Below, piece after piece: positions 29,482 to 39,117 of a stretch of DNA of 64,000 nucleotides (position 1 is its first letter; the number at the start of each line of letters is the position of its first letter). Below the pieces are notes generated by a model, which was not told where the DNA came from, ran no database searches, and worked only from the letters and a program-made list of their open reading frames with translations. The position numbers were made by a program, and so were the translations under genes. The stretch covers positions 1-64,000 of the forward strand of contig NZ_JAOTIS010000007.1 of assembly GCF_025628935.1 (NCBI RefSeq), in the 5' to 3' direction. The DNA is from Macrococcus capreoli. GTDB lineage: Bacteria > Bacillota > Bacilli > Staphylococcales > Staphylococcaceae.

Positions 29482-29505
29482 GTCAAGTAGTGATCACTAC
29501 TTGAC
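29482..29505. repeat. Perfect 24-bp palindrome between rpoB and rpoC
   Basis: GTCAAGTAGTGA is followed directly by its complement TCACTACTTGAC. No T-run follows, so it is not a terminator. As RNA it would form a tight hairpin in the rpoBC message (processing or stability); as DNA it could be a protein site. Confidence 0.7.
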
Positions 29506-29566
29506 TGTTAAGCAACATAAATAATAAATCTTGATAAAATTTTTAATACACTAAGGAGGTAGGGCT

Positions 29567-32500
29567 TTGATTGATGTAAATAACTTTCATTACATGAAGA
29601 TAGGTCTCGCTTCACCTGAAAAAATCCGTTCTTGGAGTTTCGGTGAAGTTAAAAAGCCAGAAACAATTAACTACCGTACATTAAAACCTGAAAGAGATGG
29701 TTTATTCTGTGAGAAAATTTTCGGTCCGACAAAAGACTGGGAATGTAGCTGTGGTAAATATAAACGTGTACGTTACAAAGGTATGGTCTGTGACCGTTGT
29801 GGCGTAGAAGTAACGAAATCAAAAGTACGTCGTGAGCGTATGGGGCATATTGAATTAGCTGCACCTGTATCACACATTTGGTATTTCAAAGGTATTCCAT
29901 CACGTATGGGATTACTTTTAGATATGTCTCCACGTTCTTTAGAAGAAGTGATTTACTTTGCTTCTTATACAGTAATCGATCCAGGTCCAACTGGATTAGA
30001 GAAGAAATCTTTATTATCTGAAAGAGAATACCGCGAGTATTACGATAAGTATCCTGGGCAATTCACTGCGAAAATGGGTGCTGAAGCGATTAAAGATTTA
30101 TTAATGGACATCGATTTAGATGGCGAGTTAAAATCTTTACGTGAAGAATTAGAAACAGCGACGGGTCAACGTTTAACAAGAGCAATCAAACGTTTAGAAG
30201 TTGTTGAATCATTCCGTAACTCTGGTAATGATCCTTCATGGATGATTTTAGATGTATTACCAATTATCCCACCTGAAATTCGTCCGATGGTTCAATTAGA
30301 TGGTGGACGTTTCGCTACATCTGATTTAAACGATTTATATCGTCGTGTAATCAACCGTAACAACCGTTTAAAACGTTTATTAGATTTAGGTGCGCCTGGT
30401 ATCATCGTTCAAAACGAAAAACGTATGTTACAAGAAGCTGTAGATGCTTTGATTGATAATGGTCGTCGTGGTCGTCCAGTAACTGGACCGGGTAACCGTC
30501 CATTAAAATCTTTATCTCATATGTTAAAAGGGAAACAAGGTCGTTTCCGTCAAAACTTACTTGGTAAACGTGTAGACTATTCTGGTCGTTCGGTTATCGT
30601 AGTAGGTCCGAACTTAAAAATGTATCAATGTGGTCTTCCTAAAGAAATGGCACTTGAATTATTCAAACCATTCGTTATGAAAGAACTAGTTGAACGTGAA
30701 ATTGCAACAAACATCAAGAATGCTAAAGGTAAAATTGAGCGTATGGAACCAGAAATCTGGGATGTTTTAGAAGATGTTATTCGTGAGCATCCAGTATTAC
30801 TGAACCGTGCACCAACACTTCACCGTTTAGGTATTCAGGCTTTCGAACCAACGTTAGTTGAAGGTCGTGCGATTCGATTACATCCACTTGTAACGACTGC
30901 TTACAATGCCGATTTCGATGGTGACCAAATGGCCGTTCACGTACCTTTATCTAAAGAAGCGCAAGCTGAAGCACGTATGTTAATGTTAGCTGCTCAAAAT
31001 ATCTTAAACCCGAAAGATGGTAAACCAGTTGTTACACCGTCTCAGGATATGGTATTAGGTAACTACTACTTAACATTAGAGCGTTTAGGTACAATTGGTG
31101 AAGGTAGAATCTTTAAAGATGCGAACGAAGTTATCATGGCTTATGTGAATGGATATGTACATTTACATGCACGTATTGCTGTTCAAGCTGGATCATTTAA
31201 TAATCCAACGTTTACAGACAAACAAAACAGCCAGTTACTTGTAACTTCTGTTGGTAAAGTTATCTTTAATGAAATTATGCCGGAATCATTCCCGTTCATT
31301 AACGAACCAACATTATCAAACTTAGAAACTGTAACACCTGATAAATATTTCATCGATGCAACTGAATTAACTGAAGAAGGATTATTAAAATACTTAAACG
31401 ATCAACCACTTGTTAAGCCGTTTAATAAGAAATTCTTAGGTCAAATTATTGCAGAAGTGTTCAATAGATTCCATATTACTGATACTTCAATGATGTTAGA
31501 TAGAATGAAAGACTTAGGATTTAAGTACTCATCACGTGCTGGTATTACAGTAGGTGTATCTGATATCGTCGTATTACCTGATAAACAGGATATTATTGGA
31601 TTAGCAGAAGAAAAAGTAGATAGAGTAACGAAACAATTCACACGTGGTTTAATTACTGAAAGTGAACGTTACGCAGCTGTTATTGAGATTTGGACGAAAG
31701 CGAAAGATGACATCCAAGCGAAATTAATGAACTCTTTAGATGACTTAAACCCAATCTTCATGATGAGTGACTCTGGTGCCCGTGGTAACGCGTCTAACTT
31801 TACACAGTTAGCCGGTATGCGTGGACTGATGGCCAACCCGGCTGGACGTATCATCGAGTTACCGATCAAATCTTCATTCCGTGAAGGTTTAACAGTATTA
31901 GAATACTTTATCTCTACGCATGGTGCGCGTAAAGGTCTTGCCGATACAGCACTTAAGACTGCCGATTCAGGTTACTTAACACGTCGTTTAGTTGACGTTG
32001 CACAAGACGTTATCGTTCGTGAACCTGATTGTGGTACTGACCGTGGATTACTTGTTTCAGCGATTCGTGAAGGTTCTGAGTTAATCGAGCCATTCATCGA
32101 GCGTTTAGAAGGACGTTATTCTCGTGAAACAGTAAGACACCCAGAAACGAAAGAAATTCTTGTTAAAGTAAACGAGCTTATTACACCTGAAATCGCGAAA
32201 CAAATCGTTGATGCAGGTATCGAAGAAATGCATATCCGTTCAGCATTTACATGTAACTCTCGTCATGGGGTTTGTGAAAAATGTTACGGTAAAAACTTAG
32301 CAACAGGTGAAAAAGTAGAAGTTGGGGAAGCAGTTGGTACAATCGCTGCCCAATCTATCGGGGAGCCTGGTACTCAGTTAACAATGCGTACATTCCATAC
32401 GGGTGGGGTTGCCGGTGCCGATATTACACAAGGTTTACCTCGTATCCAGGAGTTATTCGAAGCGCGTAATCCGAAAGGTCAAGCTGTAATCTCTGAGATT

Positions 32501-33184
32501 AACGGTGAAATCATCGAATTAAACGTTGTAAAAGATCGTATGCAGGAAATTAAAGTTAAAGGTGAAAACGAAGTACGTACGTACTTAGCACCTGGTACTG
32601 CAAGACTTAAAGTAGAAATTGGTCAAAAAATCGCGCGTGGTGAAGTAATGACTGAAGGTTCTATCGAGCCTAAACAATTATTAGCTGTAGCGGGACTTAA
32701 TGCGACGCAAAGCTACTTATTAAAAGAAGTTCAAAAAGTTTACCGTATGCAAGGGGTAGAAATCTCAGATAAACACGTTGAGGTAATGGTTCGTCAAATG
32801 TTACGTAAAGTTCGTATTATCGAAGCGGGTGACACGAAATTATTACCAGGTGCGTTAGTAGATATTCATACATTTACTGATGCAAACCGTGAAGTGTTTA
32901 AACAAAGAAAACATCCAGCGACAGCTAAACCTGTATTACTTGGTATTACGAAAGCATCACTTGAAACAGAAAGTTTCTTATCTGCAGCGTCATTCCAGGA
33001 AACAACACGTGTGTTAACGGATGCGGCGATTAAAGGTAAACGTGATGACTTATTAGGACTTAAAGAAAACGTAATTATCGGTAAGTTAATTCCTGCTGGT
33101 ACTGGTATGAGACGCTATAGTGGTGTTGAATACGAGAAAGATGCACCTGCATTAGAACAGGAAGAAGTAGTAACTGAAAAATAA
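29567..33184 (+). CDS. rpoC: RNA polymerase subunit beta'
   Basis: The protein has 1205 residues and carries the active-site Mg-binding motif [12 protein letters not shown]. The N-terminal zinc cysteines are in [20 protein letters not shown]; the second zinc site is [13 protein letters not shown]. The bridge and trigger regions ([19 protein letters not shown]) are intact. The start is TTG ([13 protein letters not shown]) with AAGGAGGT 6 nt upstream, as in Staphylococcus. A terminator follows, then the accessory insert. Confidence 0.98.
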   Translation: MIDVNNFHYMKIGLASPEKIRSWSFGEVKKPETINYRTLKPERDGLFCEKIFGPTKDWECSCGKYKRVRYKGMVCDRCGVEVTKSKVRRERMGHIELAAPVSHIWYFKGIPSRMGLLLDMSPRSLEEVIYFASYTVIDPGPTGLEKKSLLSEREYREYYDKYPGQFTAKMGAEAIKDLLMDIDLDGELKSLREELETATGQRLTRAIKRLEVVESFRNSGNDPSWMILDVLPIIPPEIRPMVQLDGGRFATSDLNDLYRRVINRNNRLKRLLDLGAPGIIVQNEKRMLQEAVDALIDNGRRGRPVTGPGNRPLKSLSHMLKGKQGRFRQNLLGKRVDYSGRSVIVVGPNLKMYQCGLPKEMALELFKPFVMKELVEREIATNIKNAKGKIERMEPEIWDVLEDVIREHPVLLNRAPTLHRLGIQAFEPTLVEGRAIRLHPLVTTAYNADFDGDQMAVHVPLSKEAQAEARMLMLAAQNILNPKDGKPVVTPSQDMVLGNYYLTLERLGTIGEGRIFKDANEVIMAYVNGYVHLHARIAVQAGSFNNPTFTDKQNSQLLVTSVGKVIFNEIMPESFPFINEPTLSNLETVTPDKYFIDATELTEEGLLKYLNDQPLVKPFNKKFLGQIIAEVFNRFHITDTSMMLDRMKDLGFKYSSRAGITVGVSDIVVLPDKQDIIGLAEEKVDRVTKQFTRGLITESERYAAVIEIWTKAKDDIQAKLMNSLDDLNPIFMMSDSGARGNASNFTQLAGMRGLMANPAGRIIELPIKSSFREGLTVLEYFISTHGARKGLADTALKTADSGYLTRRLVDVAQDVIVREPDCGTDRGLLVSAIREGSELIEPFIERLEGRYSRETVRHPETKEILVKVNELITPEIAKQIVDAGIEEMHIRSAFTCNSRHGVCEKCYGKNLATGEKVEVGEAVGTIAAQSIGEPGTQLTMRTFHTGGVAGADITQGLPRIQELFEARNPKGQAVISEINGEIIELNVVKDRMQEIKVKGENEVRTYLAPGTARLKVEIGQKIARGEVMTEGSIEPKQLLAVAGLNATQSYLLKEVQKVYRMQGVEISDKHVEVMVRQMLRKVRIIEAGDTKLLPGALVDIHTFTDANREVFKQRKHPATAKPVLLGITKASLETESFLSAASFQETTRVLTDAAIKGKRDDLLGLKENVIIGKLIPAGTGMRRYSGVEYEKDAPALEQEEVVTEK

Positions 33185-33194
33185 TTCATTTTTT

Positions 33195-33227
33195 AACCCC
33201 AACCTTCATTTGAGGTTGGGGTTTTTT
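33195..33227 (+). terminator. Terminator of rpoB-rpoC
   Basis: An 11-bp perfect stem (AACCCCAACCT / AGGTTGGGGTT), 7-nt loop, six T. Confidence 0.92.
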
Positions 33228-33254
33228 AATTATGAAATTGAAAGGTTGATATAC

Positions 33255-33443
33255 ATGTCTTTACAAATGAAACAGCTCATATTTTTAGTATTAGGATTAG
33301 CAGAAATTATTGCAGGATTATCATTATATAAATCTTCACAATTAGGTGGATCTATATTTATCGTATTAGGAATGGCTTTCTTATCAATTATGTACATTAT
33401 GTACAAAAAAGATGACGAAGAAAAACATTATCATACAAAATAG
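33255..33443 (+). CDS. Small membrane protein of unknown function
   Basis: 62 residues from ATG 33255 (MSLQMKQLIFLVLG), with AAAGG 9 nt upstream. Two hydrophobic helices (LIFLVLGLAEIIAGLSLY and GSIFIVLGMAFLSIMYIMY) are followed by a charged tail KKDDEEKHYHTK. A longer frame from 33210 overlaps the rpoC terminator and is unlikely. No family recognised. It is the first gene of the insert between rpoC and rplGB. Confidence 0.6.
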   Translation: MSLQMKQLIFLVLGLAEIIAGLSLYKSSQLGGSIFIVLGMAFLSIMYIMYKKDDEEKHYHTK

Positions 33444-33515
33444 AATATAATAAAAAATATATAATTATAATAACATAGACGATTTTAAACAAATTAATAA
33501 TCTTAGAATTACGTA

Positions 33516-33606
33516 TTGTGAAATATTGTTATGTAGTGTAAAATTATATTCTGACTGAAAGATTGTAAAAGGGGACACGTTTATGAAATATGTCACCTTT
33601 TTTTCT
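33516..33606 (+). ncRNA. Candidate short orphan transcript (promoter plus terminator)
   Basis: TTGTGA (33516-33521), 17-bp spacer, TAAAAT (33539-33544) would start RNA at about 33551. A terminator with AAAAGGGGACA against TGTCACCTTTT (one mismatch) and a T-run ends at about 33606, leaving about 55 nt with no convincing reading frame. It could be a small RNA or a decayed attenuator. The rest of the 393-bp gap between 33444 and 33836 is AT-rich and holds only the hairpin at 33781. Confidence 0.3.
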
Positions 33607-33780
33607 TGTATCAACAATAATTATTAACAAAACATAGTAAGTGATAAAACTTTCTATATATAATAAAATTGTATTAAACATCTTATGCAATTTAATTGTT
33701 TAAGATATAAGTTATGCATCCAAGATAAATGTGAGATTTACAAAAAAGTAATATTAAGTCTAAATAATAAAAAGGTAATA

Positions 33781-33822
33781 CTATGATTAGATATTTGTTG
33801 TTGGTCAAATATCTAATCATAG
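33781..33822 (+). promoter_or_regulatory. Perfect 17-bp hairpin next to the ribosome site of the surface-protein gene
   Basis: CTATGATTAGATATTTG pairs perfectly with its complement across an 8-nt loop. The stem ends directly before AAAAGGTG, the ribosome site of the next gene. No T-run follows. It is likely to act on mRNA stability or translation, or as an operator for the SgrR-like regulators downstream; both are inference. Confidence 0.6.
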
Positions 33823-33836
33823 AAAAGGTGTAAATT

Positions 33837-35840
33837 ATGAAAAAAAAACATGCTAAAAAAGCCTCGTTGATAGCTACAACGAGTATACTCGGGACAATCG
33901 GGATATTGAATCAATCTGTTGTTGCACATGCCGTAGAAGTGCAGACGGTTCAAAATCAAGTACAGATTAAATCACTTATGATGAAAAAGGCAGCACTTCG
34001 TTTTCTTGAAGGTACTGCTTATTATGATGAAAATAATGATGGTATTGGCGATATGGTTTTAGCTAATACTACTTTAGAATTAATTGGCCCTGATGGAAGT
34101 GTCATGCAAGGATCTACGGATAGTATGGGTTACTTTTATTTTGAAGGAATGTTACTAGGAGATTTCACGCTTCGATTTTATTTGAATGTAGTCGATAATA
34201 ATGGAGCACCATCTATAGATGTTGTTGACACACAGATTGTAATTGATAAAAATATTGCTAATCGTATTAAAATGACTATTGCACCAACTGGTGATGTTCC
34301 AACAACAGAAGCACCGACAACAGAAGCACCGACAACAGAAGTGCCAACAACGGAAGCGCCGACAACAGAAGTGCCAACGACAGAAGCACCAACAACAGAA
34401 GCACCAACAACGGAAGTTCCAACAACGGAAGTACCAACAACGGAAGTTCCAACAACAGAAGTACCAACAACAGAAGCACCAACAACAGAAACACCGACAA
34501 CAGAAGCACCAACAACAGAAACACCGACAACAGAAGCACCAACAACAGAAACACCAACAACAGAAGTACCAACAACGGAAGCACCAACGACGGAAGCGCC
34601 GACAACCGAAGTCCCGACAACGGAAGTACCAACAACGGAAGTACCAACAACAGAAGTGCCAACAACAGAAGCACCAACGACAGAAACACCGACAACAGAA
34701 GCACCAACGACAGAAACACCGACAACGGAAGCACCAACAACAGAAATTCCAACAACAGAAGTTCCAATAACAGAAATTCCAACAACAGAAGTTCCAATAA
34801 CAGAAATTCCAACAACAGAAGTTCCAATAACAGAAATTCCAACAACGGAAGCACCAACAACGGAAGCACCAACAACGGAAGTTCCAACAACAGAAGTTCC
34901 AACAACGGAAGTACCGACGACAGAAGTACCAACAACGGAAGTACCAACAACGGAAGTTCCAACAACAGAAACACCGACAACAGAAGTGCCAGCAACAGAA
35001 GTACCAACAACAGAAGCACCAACAACAGAAACACCAACAACAGAAGTTCCAACAACAGAAATTCCAACGACAGAAACACCAACAACAGAAGTTCCAACAA
35101 CGGAAGTACCAACAACGGAAGTTCCGACAACCGAAGTGCCAACAACGGAAGCACCAACAACGGAAGTTCCAACAACAGAAGCACCAACAACGAAAGCGCC
35201 GACAACAGAAGCGCCGACAACAGAAGCGCCGACAACCGAAGTCCCAACAACAGAAGCGCCGACAACAGAAGCGCCAACGACAGAAGCACCGACAACAGAA
35301 GTGCCCGTAATATCTGTACCTACAATTGAGCAACCTGGTATTACGATACCACCAATCATAGTGGAGCCACCAACTAAATCAGAGCAAACAAATAGTACTA
35401 ATACGAATGCTAGTACAAACAAAAATCCATCTTCACGTAGTGTTGTAATAATTGAACCTGAGGCAGAAGTTGCATCTAATGACGCAACTGCGTCTGTTTT
35501 ACCAGGTACCGCTAATACGAAGCAACGTGATGCAGTAGATGCATTAGATCTAGATGTCAGTTTACAACCAATTATTCTTCCAAAAATAGGGGCGATGGTA
35601 GATAAACAGAATGAGAAAATTCAAAAAAATGATCAAAAGTCGAGCGCTGATAAATCTGATAAAACTAAAAGTGGCTCAATAGAGGTCGCTAACGCAGATC
35701 AAAATAAAGGGAAAAATAAAAATTATTCAAAATTAAAATTGAAGTCGATACCTGCACCGACGATTGAAGAACCTATGCCGGACATAGCAACGGCATTGCC
35801 TACGTTTATTTCAGGGTTAGGTGGATTTAATATGAAATAA
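33837..35840 (+). CDS. Secreted protein: SdrB/CnaB-like domain plus 67 PTTE-type pentapeptides
   Basis: The protein has 667 residues. Residues 1-32 form a signal peptide (basic start, hydrophobic core, AHA cleavage motif). Residues about 54-149 resemble an SdrD-B/CnaB beta-sandwich: DENNDGIGD, a Ca-binding-like loop, and TDSMGYFYFEGMLLGDF. Residues 154-488 are 67 exact pentapeptides [VATI]-P-[TIA]-T-[EK], a stiff acidic Thr/Pro stalk. The C-terminal 179 residues are polar, then Lys/Ser/Asn-rich, ending ISGLGGFNMK. No LPXTG, membrane helix, LysM or SH3b is seen, so it is probably released or held by unknown contacts. It lies 17 nt before the SgrR-like pair. Adhesin or matrix function is inference. 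Confidence 0.75.
   Translation: MKKKHAKKASLIATTSILGTIGILNQSVVAHAVEVQTVQNQVQIKSLMMKKAALRFLEGTAYYDENNDGIGDMVLANTTLELIGPDGSVMQGSTDSMGYFYFEGMLLGDFTLRFYLNVVDNNGAPSIDVVDTQIVIDKNIANRIKMTIAPTGDVPTTEAPTTEAPTTEVPTTEAPTTEVPTTEAPTTEAPTTEVPTTEVPTTEVPTTEVPTTEAPTTETPTTEAPTTETPTTEAPTTETPTTEVPTTEAPTTEAPTTEVPTTEVPTTEVPTTEVPTTEAPTTETPTTEAPTTETPTTEAPTTEIPTTEVPITEIPTTEVPITEIPTTEVPITEIPTTEAPTTEAPTTEVPTTEVPTTEVPTTEVPTTEVPTTEVPTTETPTTEVPATEVPTTEAPTTETPTTEVPTTEIPTTETPTTEVPTTEVPTTEVPTTEVPTTEAPTTEVPTTEAPTTKAPTTEAPTTEAPTTEVPTTEAPTTEAPTTEAPTTEVPVISVPTIEQPGITIPPIIVEPPTKSEQTNSTNTNASTNKNPSSRSVVIIEPEAEVASNDATASVLPGTANTKQRDAVDALDLDVSLQPIILPKIGAMVDKQNEKIQKNDQKSSADKSDKTKSGSIEVANADQNKGKNKNYSKLKLKSIPAPTIEEPMPDIATALPTFISGLGGFNMK
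34296..35300 (+). repeat. Coding 15-bp tandem repeat, 67 copies
   Basis: 1005 bp, exactly 67 units of 15 bp with no indel, encoding [VATI]PTTE pentads. Variants are three VPITE, one VPATE and one APTTK. Higher order: the pentad series A-V-V-V-V-A-T-A-T-A at units 8-17 recurs at units 21-30 (195-bp period), and a 30-bp VPITE-IPTTE unit is tripled at units 32-37. The repeat has no stops in other frames, which creates long false frames on the minus strand. Confidence 0.95.
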
Positions 35841-35857
35841 GAGGGAGGAGATATGAA

Positions 35858-37399
35858 ATGGTAGAAGTTGATGAGAAGTTATTAAAGCTATATTTATATA
35901 TGCAACAAAATACATTTTCACGTGATACCGTTTCAGATTACCTAGAAATCTCTCCCCGCCAACTTACACGCCTATTAAACAAATGGAGTGAAGAAGGTTT
36001 TATTTCATTTAATAGTGGTGTTGGACGTGGTAATGCTACAACCATAGAATTTCTAAAAAATATTGAAGGTGAGTATATTAACCACCTTATTCGAGAAATA
36101 GAATCCTATGATGTTCAGCAATTACAATCTGTGATGGCTTTAAATATGACAGATAAATCGAAACGTATTCTCCGCTTATGCGTCGAAGAAGTACTCTATA
36201 GTCGTAGGGATTATGATACTAAACATTTGAACTACGTGGATTATTTATACAGAATTCCGAACGTCATCCATCCATTAGAACCATTAGACGTTGCACTACT
36301 TACTGTACTTACAAACGTGGGAGATTGTCTTTATACCGTTCGTGAAAATGAACTTGCTAAAAACCTCGTTGTATATGATGAATGGGTCGGTAATGATTTA
36401 GTTATTCATTTACATAAAGATATTCATTTTTCTAATGGTGATTTGTTATTTGCAGATGACGTTGTGAATGCGTTGAAATCATTAGTGAAAGCACGTAATA
36501 GTCTACCTGGGCTATCTGATGTTATTGATATTGTAGTGTTAGATATTTTTAAATTCAAAATTAAGCTGCAACGTAAAACAGATTTAATTAAATCGATATT
36601 GAGTCAGGAATTTTCGGCGATTTATAAAAATGATGGCGAGCGTATATTGTTTACAGGTCCCTACTACGTCGATTCAATTAAACCTGAAATACTAAAGTTA
36701 AAAATAAATCCATACTGTACGAATAAACTGCCTGATATTACGGATATTTGGTTGATTAACGATGCAGAACAATATCAGGAGTTTGTTCAATCGAAAGCAT
36801 TGAAAGTAGAGCATACGAAAAATAGCTATAGTATAGACTTTTTATTATTTAATCCAGAAAGTAAATTAACGACTGATGAAAGACTTCGATTAGGACGAGT
36901 TGTACAGGATATGGAAGCACCTGACGTATTTGTAGAAGAGCTGAAGTTATTAGGGTTAAAAGGTTCACGTGAAAAATTAAATACAACAATTGAAAAATTA
37001 GAACAGTGTGTTAAATCATTTGAGTTTATAGAAATTAGTTTTGATCAATACATTACTTCATCGCTTAGTGATTTTAATGTGGATGTTGTCATGATGAATG
37101 AAGCAGTACCTGTTGAATGTAAGTATTTTGATTTATTAATGAGTGGGAAATTTACTGAGTGGATGAAATCCTTCAAGGAAAGTCAACAACTACTCTATAT
37201 TTACGAACACAAAAGTGTAGATTTCTGGCCATATGCAGAAAGAAATTACGAATCATTTCTTATTCGAAATGGTTTAATGGTTATTATCGATTATTTCGGT
37301 AAGAAAATATTAAAGATGGATAGCTTTAAAGATTATGAAGTGAATGCATACGGCATTGTAAGATATGATTCAATTATAGCAGTGGAAGAGGTGAATTGA
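35858..37399 (+). CDS. SgrR-like regulator with fused peptide-binding-type SBP domain (first of two)
   Basis: The protein has 513 residues. The N-terminal about 110 residues form a winged helix of SgrR type (SRDTVSDYLEISPRQLTRLLNKW, GVGRGNATTIEF). The remaining about 380 residues match the SBP_bac_5 fold of oligopeptide/nickel-binding proteins (IPNVIHPLEP, VIHLHKDIHFSNGDLLFADDV, FTGPYYVDS). No signal peptide is present, so it acts in the cytosol, as E. coli SgrR (glucose-phosphate stress) does. The ligand is unknown. ATG 35858 has GGGAGGAG 7 nt upstream. It lies 17 nt after the repeat protein and overlaps its paralogue by one base, suggesting an operon. Confidence 0.82.
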   Translation: MVEVDEKLLKLYLYMQQNTFSRDTVSDYLEISPRQLTRLLNKWSEEGFISFNSGVGRGNATTIEFLKNIEGEYINHLIREIESYDVQQLQSVMALNMTDKSKRILRLCVEEVLYSRRDYDTKHLNYVDYLYRIPNVIHPLEPLDVALLTVLTNVGDCLYTVRENELAKNLVVYDEWVGNDLVIHLHKDIHFSNGDLLFADDVVNALKSLVKARNSLPGLSDVIDIVVLDIFKFKIKLQRKTDLIKSILSQEFSAIYKNDGERILFTGPYYVDSIKPEILKLKINPYCTNKLPDITDIWLINDAEQYQEFVQSKALKVEHTKNSYSIDFLLFNPESKLTTDERLRLGRVVQDMEAPDVFVEELKLLGLKGSREKLNTTIEKLEQCVKSFEFIEISFDQYITSSLSDFNVDVVMMNEAVPVECKYFDLLMSGKFTEWMKSFKESQQLLYIYEHKSVDFWPYAERNYESFLIRNGLMVIIDYFGKKILKMDSFKDYEVNAYGIVRYDSIIAVEEVN

Positions 37400-39021
37400 T
37401 GATTGATCAACGTATTATCGAGTTAGAATATTACATTAATCATATAGATGACTTCACTTTAGATGATATTGCAGAGAAAATGTTAATTTCAAGAAAACAA
37501 TTAGGCCGATTACTAAAAACGTGGGATGAGGCAGGAATAATCACTTATACTCCAGGTCGTGGGCGTGGTAATAAAGTTAAGATTGAAATGAAACGGGACG
37601 TGCAAACCGAAACGGTTGAAGAAGTATATCGTAATATCAATAATATGAGTGTTAAAGAATTACAAAAGTTATTACAATTACCTTGGCGCCACCATTCTTT
37701 TTTAAATCTACAGGCCATTGTCAATAAGAAAATTAGTGAAGTGGAGAAACCTGATAGTTATGAACTGATTGAATGGGTGCGAAAAATTCCAGAATTAATT
37801 CACCCTGCACATATTAATGATTATCTTGGCGCACAATTAAGTCACCAAATGTTTGATACGCTTTATCGTGTTTCATCAACTGGCGAAATAATACGAAATT
37901 TAGTGAGTTATGATAATTGGGTAGACAATGCCTTGCATATTCATTTGAAGAAACAAGTGAAATTTTCTGATGGAACGCTATTAACCACAAGAGATGTAAA
38001 GCGCAGTTTAGAGTATTGTGCCAGTGAACAAAGCCCCTTTGCAGCATTATTTACTGTTATTGAACAGATTGAAATCATCAATGAATATTATTTAATTTTG
38101 AACTTTAGTCGTCGTCCGAAGTTTTTTGAATATACATTAACGCAAAAGTATAGTGCGATTTATAAGCAAGTGGATGAAAAACGTCTAATCGGCACAGGGC
38201 CATATCAATTAGAAGACCATCAGGAAGATAGCTTAACGATACGTTACAATTTGTTTTATAGAGGACATTTACCAGATATCGAGAAAATTAAGTATTTGAA
38301 TAAATTGAGTGAACACAATCAATTCGACTCATATAAAAAGGAAAATAATGATGTTCTATTTATTACGATTGGTGAAGAGTTCTTATTGTTTAATCCGCAT
38401 AAAGATTTAACGACAAAGCAACGCGCATTTTTAAGTGCGGTATTCATGGAAGTTGCTGAAGAATATGTAGAAAGTGATCAAAGTAACGCACGCAACCGAG
38501 AATATCCATTAACGCAACCACTTGAAGAAGAACATAAAATAACGCGTCCAGTTAAAGTGGTTGGGAATCGTTATACACAAACATTTTATGAGGCGCTTAA
38601 ACATCGATTATTAAGTTACGATGTCCAGTTGCTGATTATCGATATTGAGCCAATCGATTATATTAATAAGAACTTGATGACGTTAGATGTAGATTTCATC
38701 TGGATGTATGAGAATTATCATAATCTACAACCGTATAAAACGCTCGACTTGTTAAAGCAATGTAAATTCCAGGAATGGTATGGGCATTTAACAGAAGGGT
38801 ATAAGATAGTAAACGATTTAGAGTATAAAGCGCATGAAACGCAAAGTAATGTAGGTTATCAATATTTCAAAAAATTAAATCAAAAATATTTATTTGTACC
38901 TGTACGAAAAGTGAAACGAAAAATTTATGTTGCCGCTCACACGAAAAATGTTGATGCACTACCATATGGTATCGTTAATTATATAGATGTTGTCCTGGAT
39001 AAGAAAACAACTATAAATTAA
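37399..39021 (+). CDS. SgrR-like regulator with fused peptide-binding-type SBP domain (second of two)
   Basis: A paralogue of the preceding gene, 540 residues, same two-part build: a winged helix (FTLDDIAEKMLISRKQLGRL, TPGRGRGNKVKIEM) and an SBP_bac_5-like domain (IPELIHPAHINDYLG, IHLKKQVKFSDGTLLTTRDV, GTGPYQLEDH). ATG 37399 overlaps the first gene's TGA, and GAGGTG lies 5 nt upstream, so translation is coupled. The two have diverged clearly, so they may form a heterodimer or sense different ligands (inference). No terminator is obvious before the rplGB promoter. Confidence 0.82.
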   Translation: MIDQRIIELEYYINHIDDFTLDDIAEKMLISRKQLGRLLKTWDEAGIITYTPGRGRGNKVKIEMKRDVQTETVEEVYRNINNMSVKELQKLLQLPWRHHSFLNLQAIVNKKISEVEKPDSYELIEWVRKIPELIHPAHINDYLGAQLSHQMFDTLYRVSSTGEIIRNLVSYDNWVDNALHIHLKKQVKFSDGTLLTTRDVKRSLEYCASEQSPFAALFTVIEQIEIINEYYLILNFSRRPKFFEYTLTQKYSAIYKQVDEKRLIGTGPYQLEDHQEDSLTIRYNLFYRGHLPDIEKIKYLNKLSEHNQFDSYKKENNDVLFITIGEEFLLFNPHKDLTTKQRAFLSAVFMEVAEEYVESDQSNARNREYPLTQPLEEEHKITRPVKVVGNRYTQTFYEALKHRLLSYDVQLLIIDIEPIDYINKNLMTLDVDFIWMYENYHNLQPYKTLDLLKQCKFQEWYGHLTEGYKIVNDLEYKAHETQSNVGYQYFKKLNQKYLFVPVRKVKRKIYVAAHTKNVDALPYGIVNYIDVVLDKKTTIN

Positions 39022-39044
39022 TCGAAAAAATATACTAAATAAAA

Positions 39045-39073
39045 TTGACATTCTTCTGAATTGATGATAATAT
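39045..39073 (+). promoter_or_regulatory. Promoter of rplGB-rpsL-rpsG-fusA
   Basis: A perfect TTGACA (39045-39050), 17-bp spacer, TAATAT (39068-39073). Confidence 0.85.
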
Positions 39074-39117
39074 TATTTAGGTTGATGAGTAGCACTTAAT
39101 AGCTTTGGAGGATTGCA

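Noticed and set aside
33210-33254. Longer N-terminus of the small membrane protein after rpoC
   Set aside because: It would begin inside the rpoC terminator hairpin.
34296-35300. CRISPR array
   Set aside because: 15-bp units without spacers, in frame and coding; no cas genes.
34155-35422. Three long minus-strand frames (339-414 residues) and one plus-strand alternate frame
   Set aside because: They arise because the 15-bp repeat has no stop in any frame; their products are low-complexity and have no ribosome sites.
35490-35515. LPGTA in the C-terminal part of the repeat protein as a sortase signal
   Set aside because: Not LPXTG, more than 100 residues from the C-terminus, no hydrophobic span or basic tail after it.
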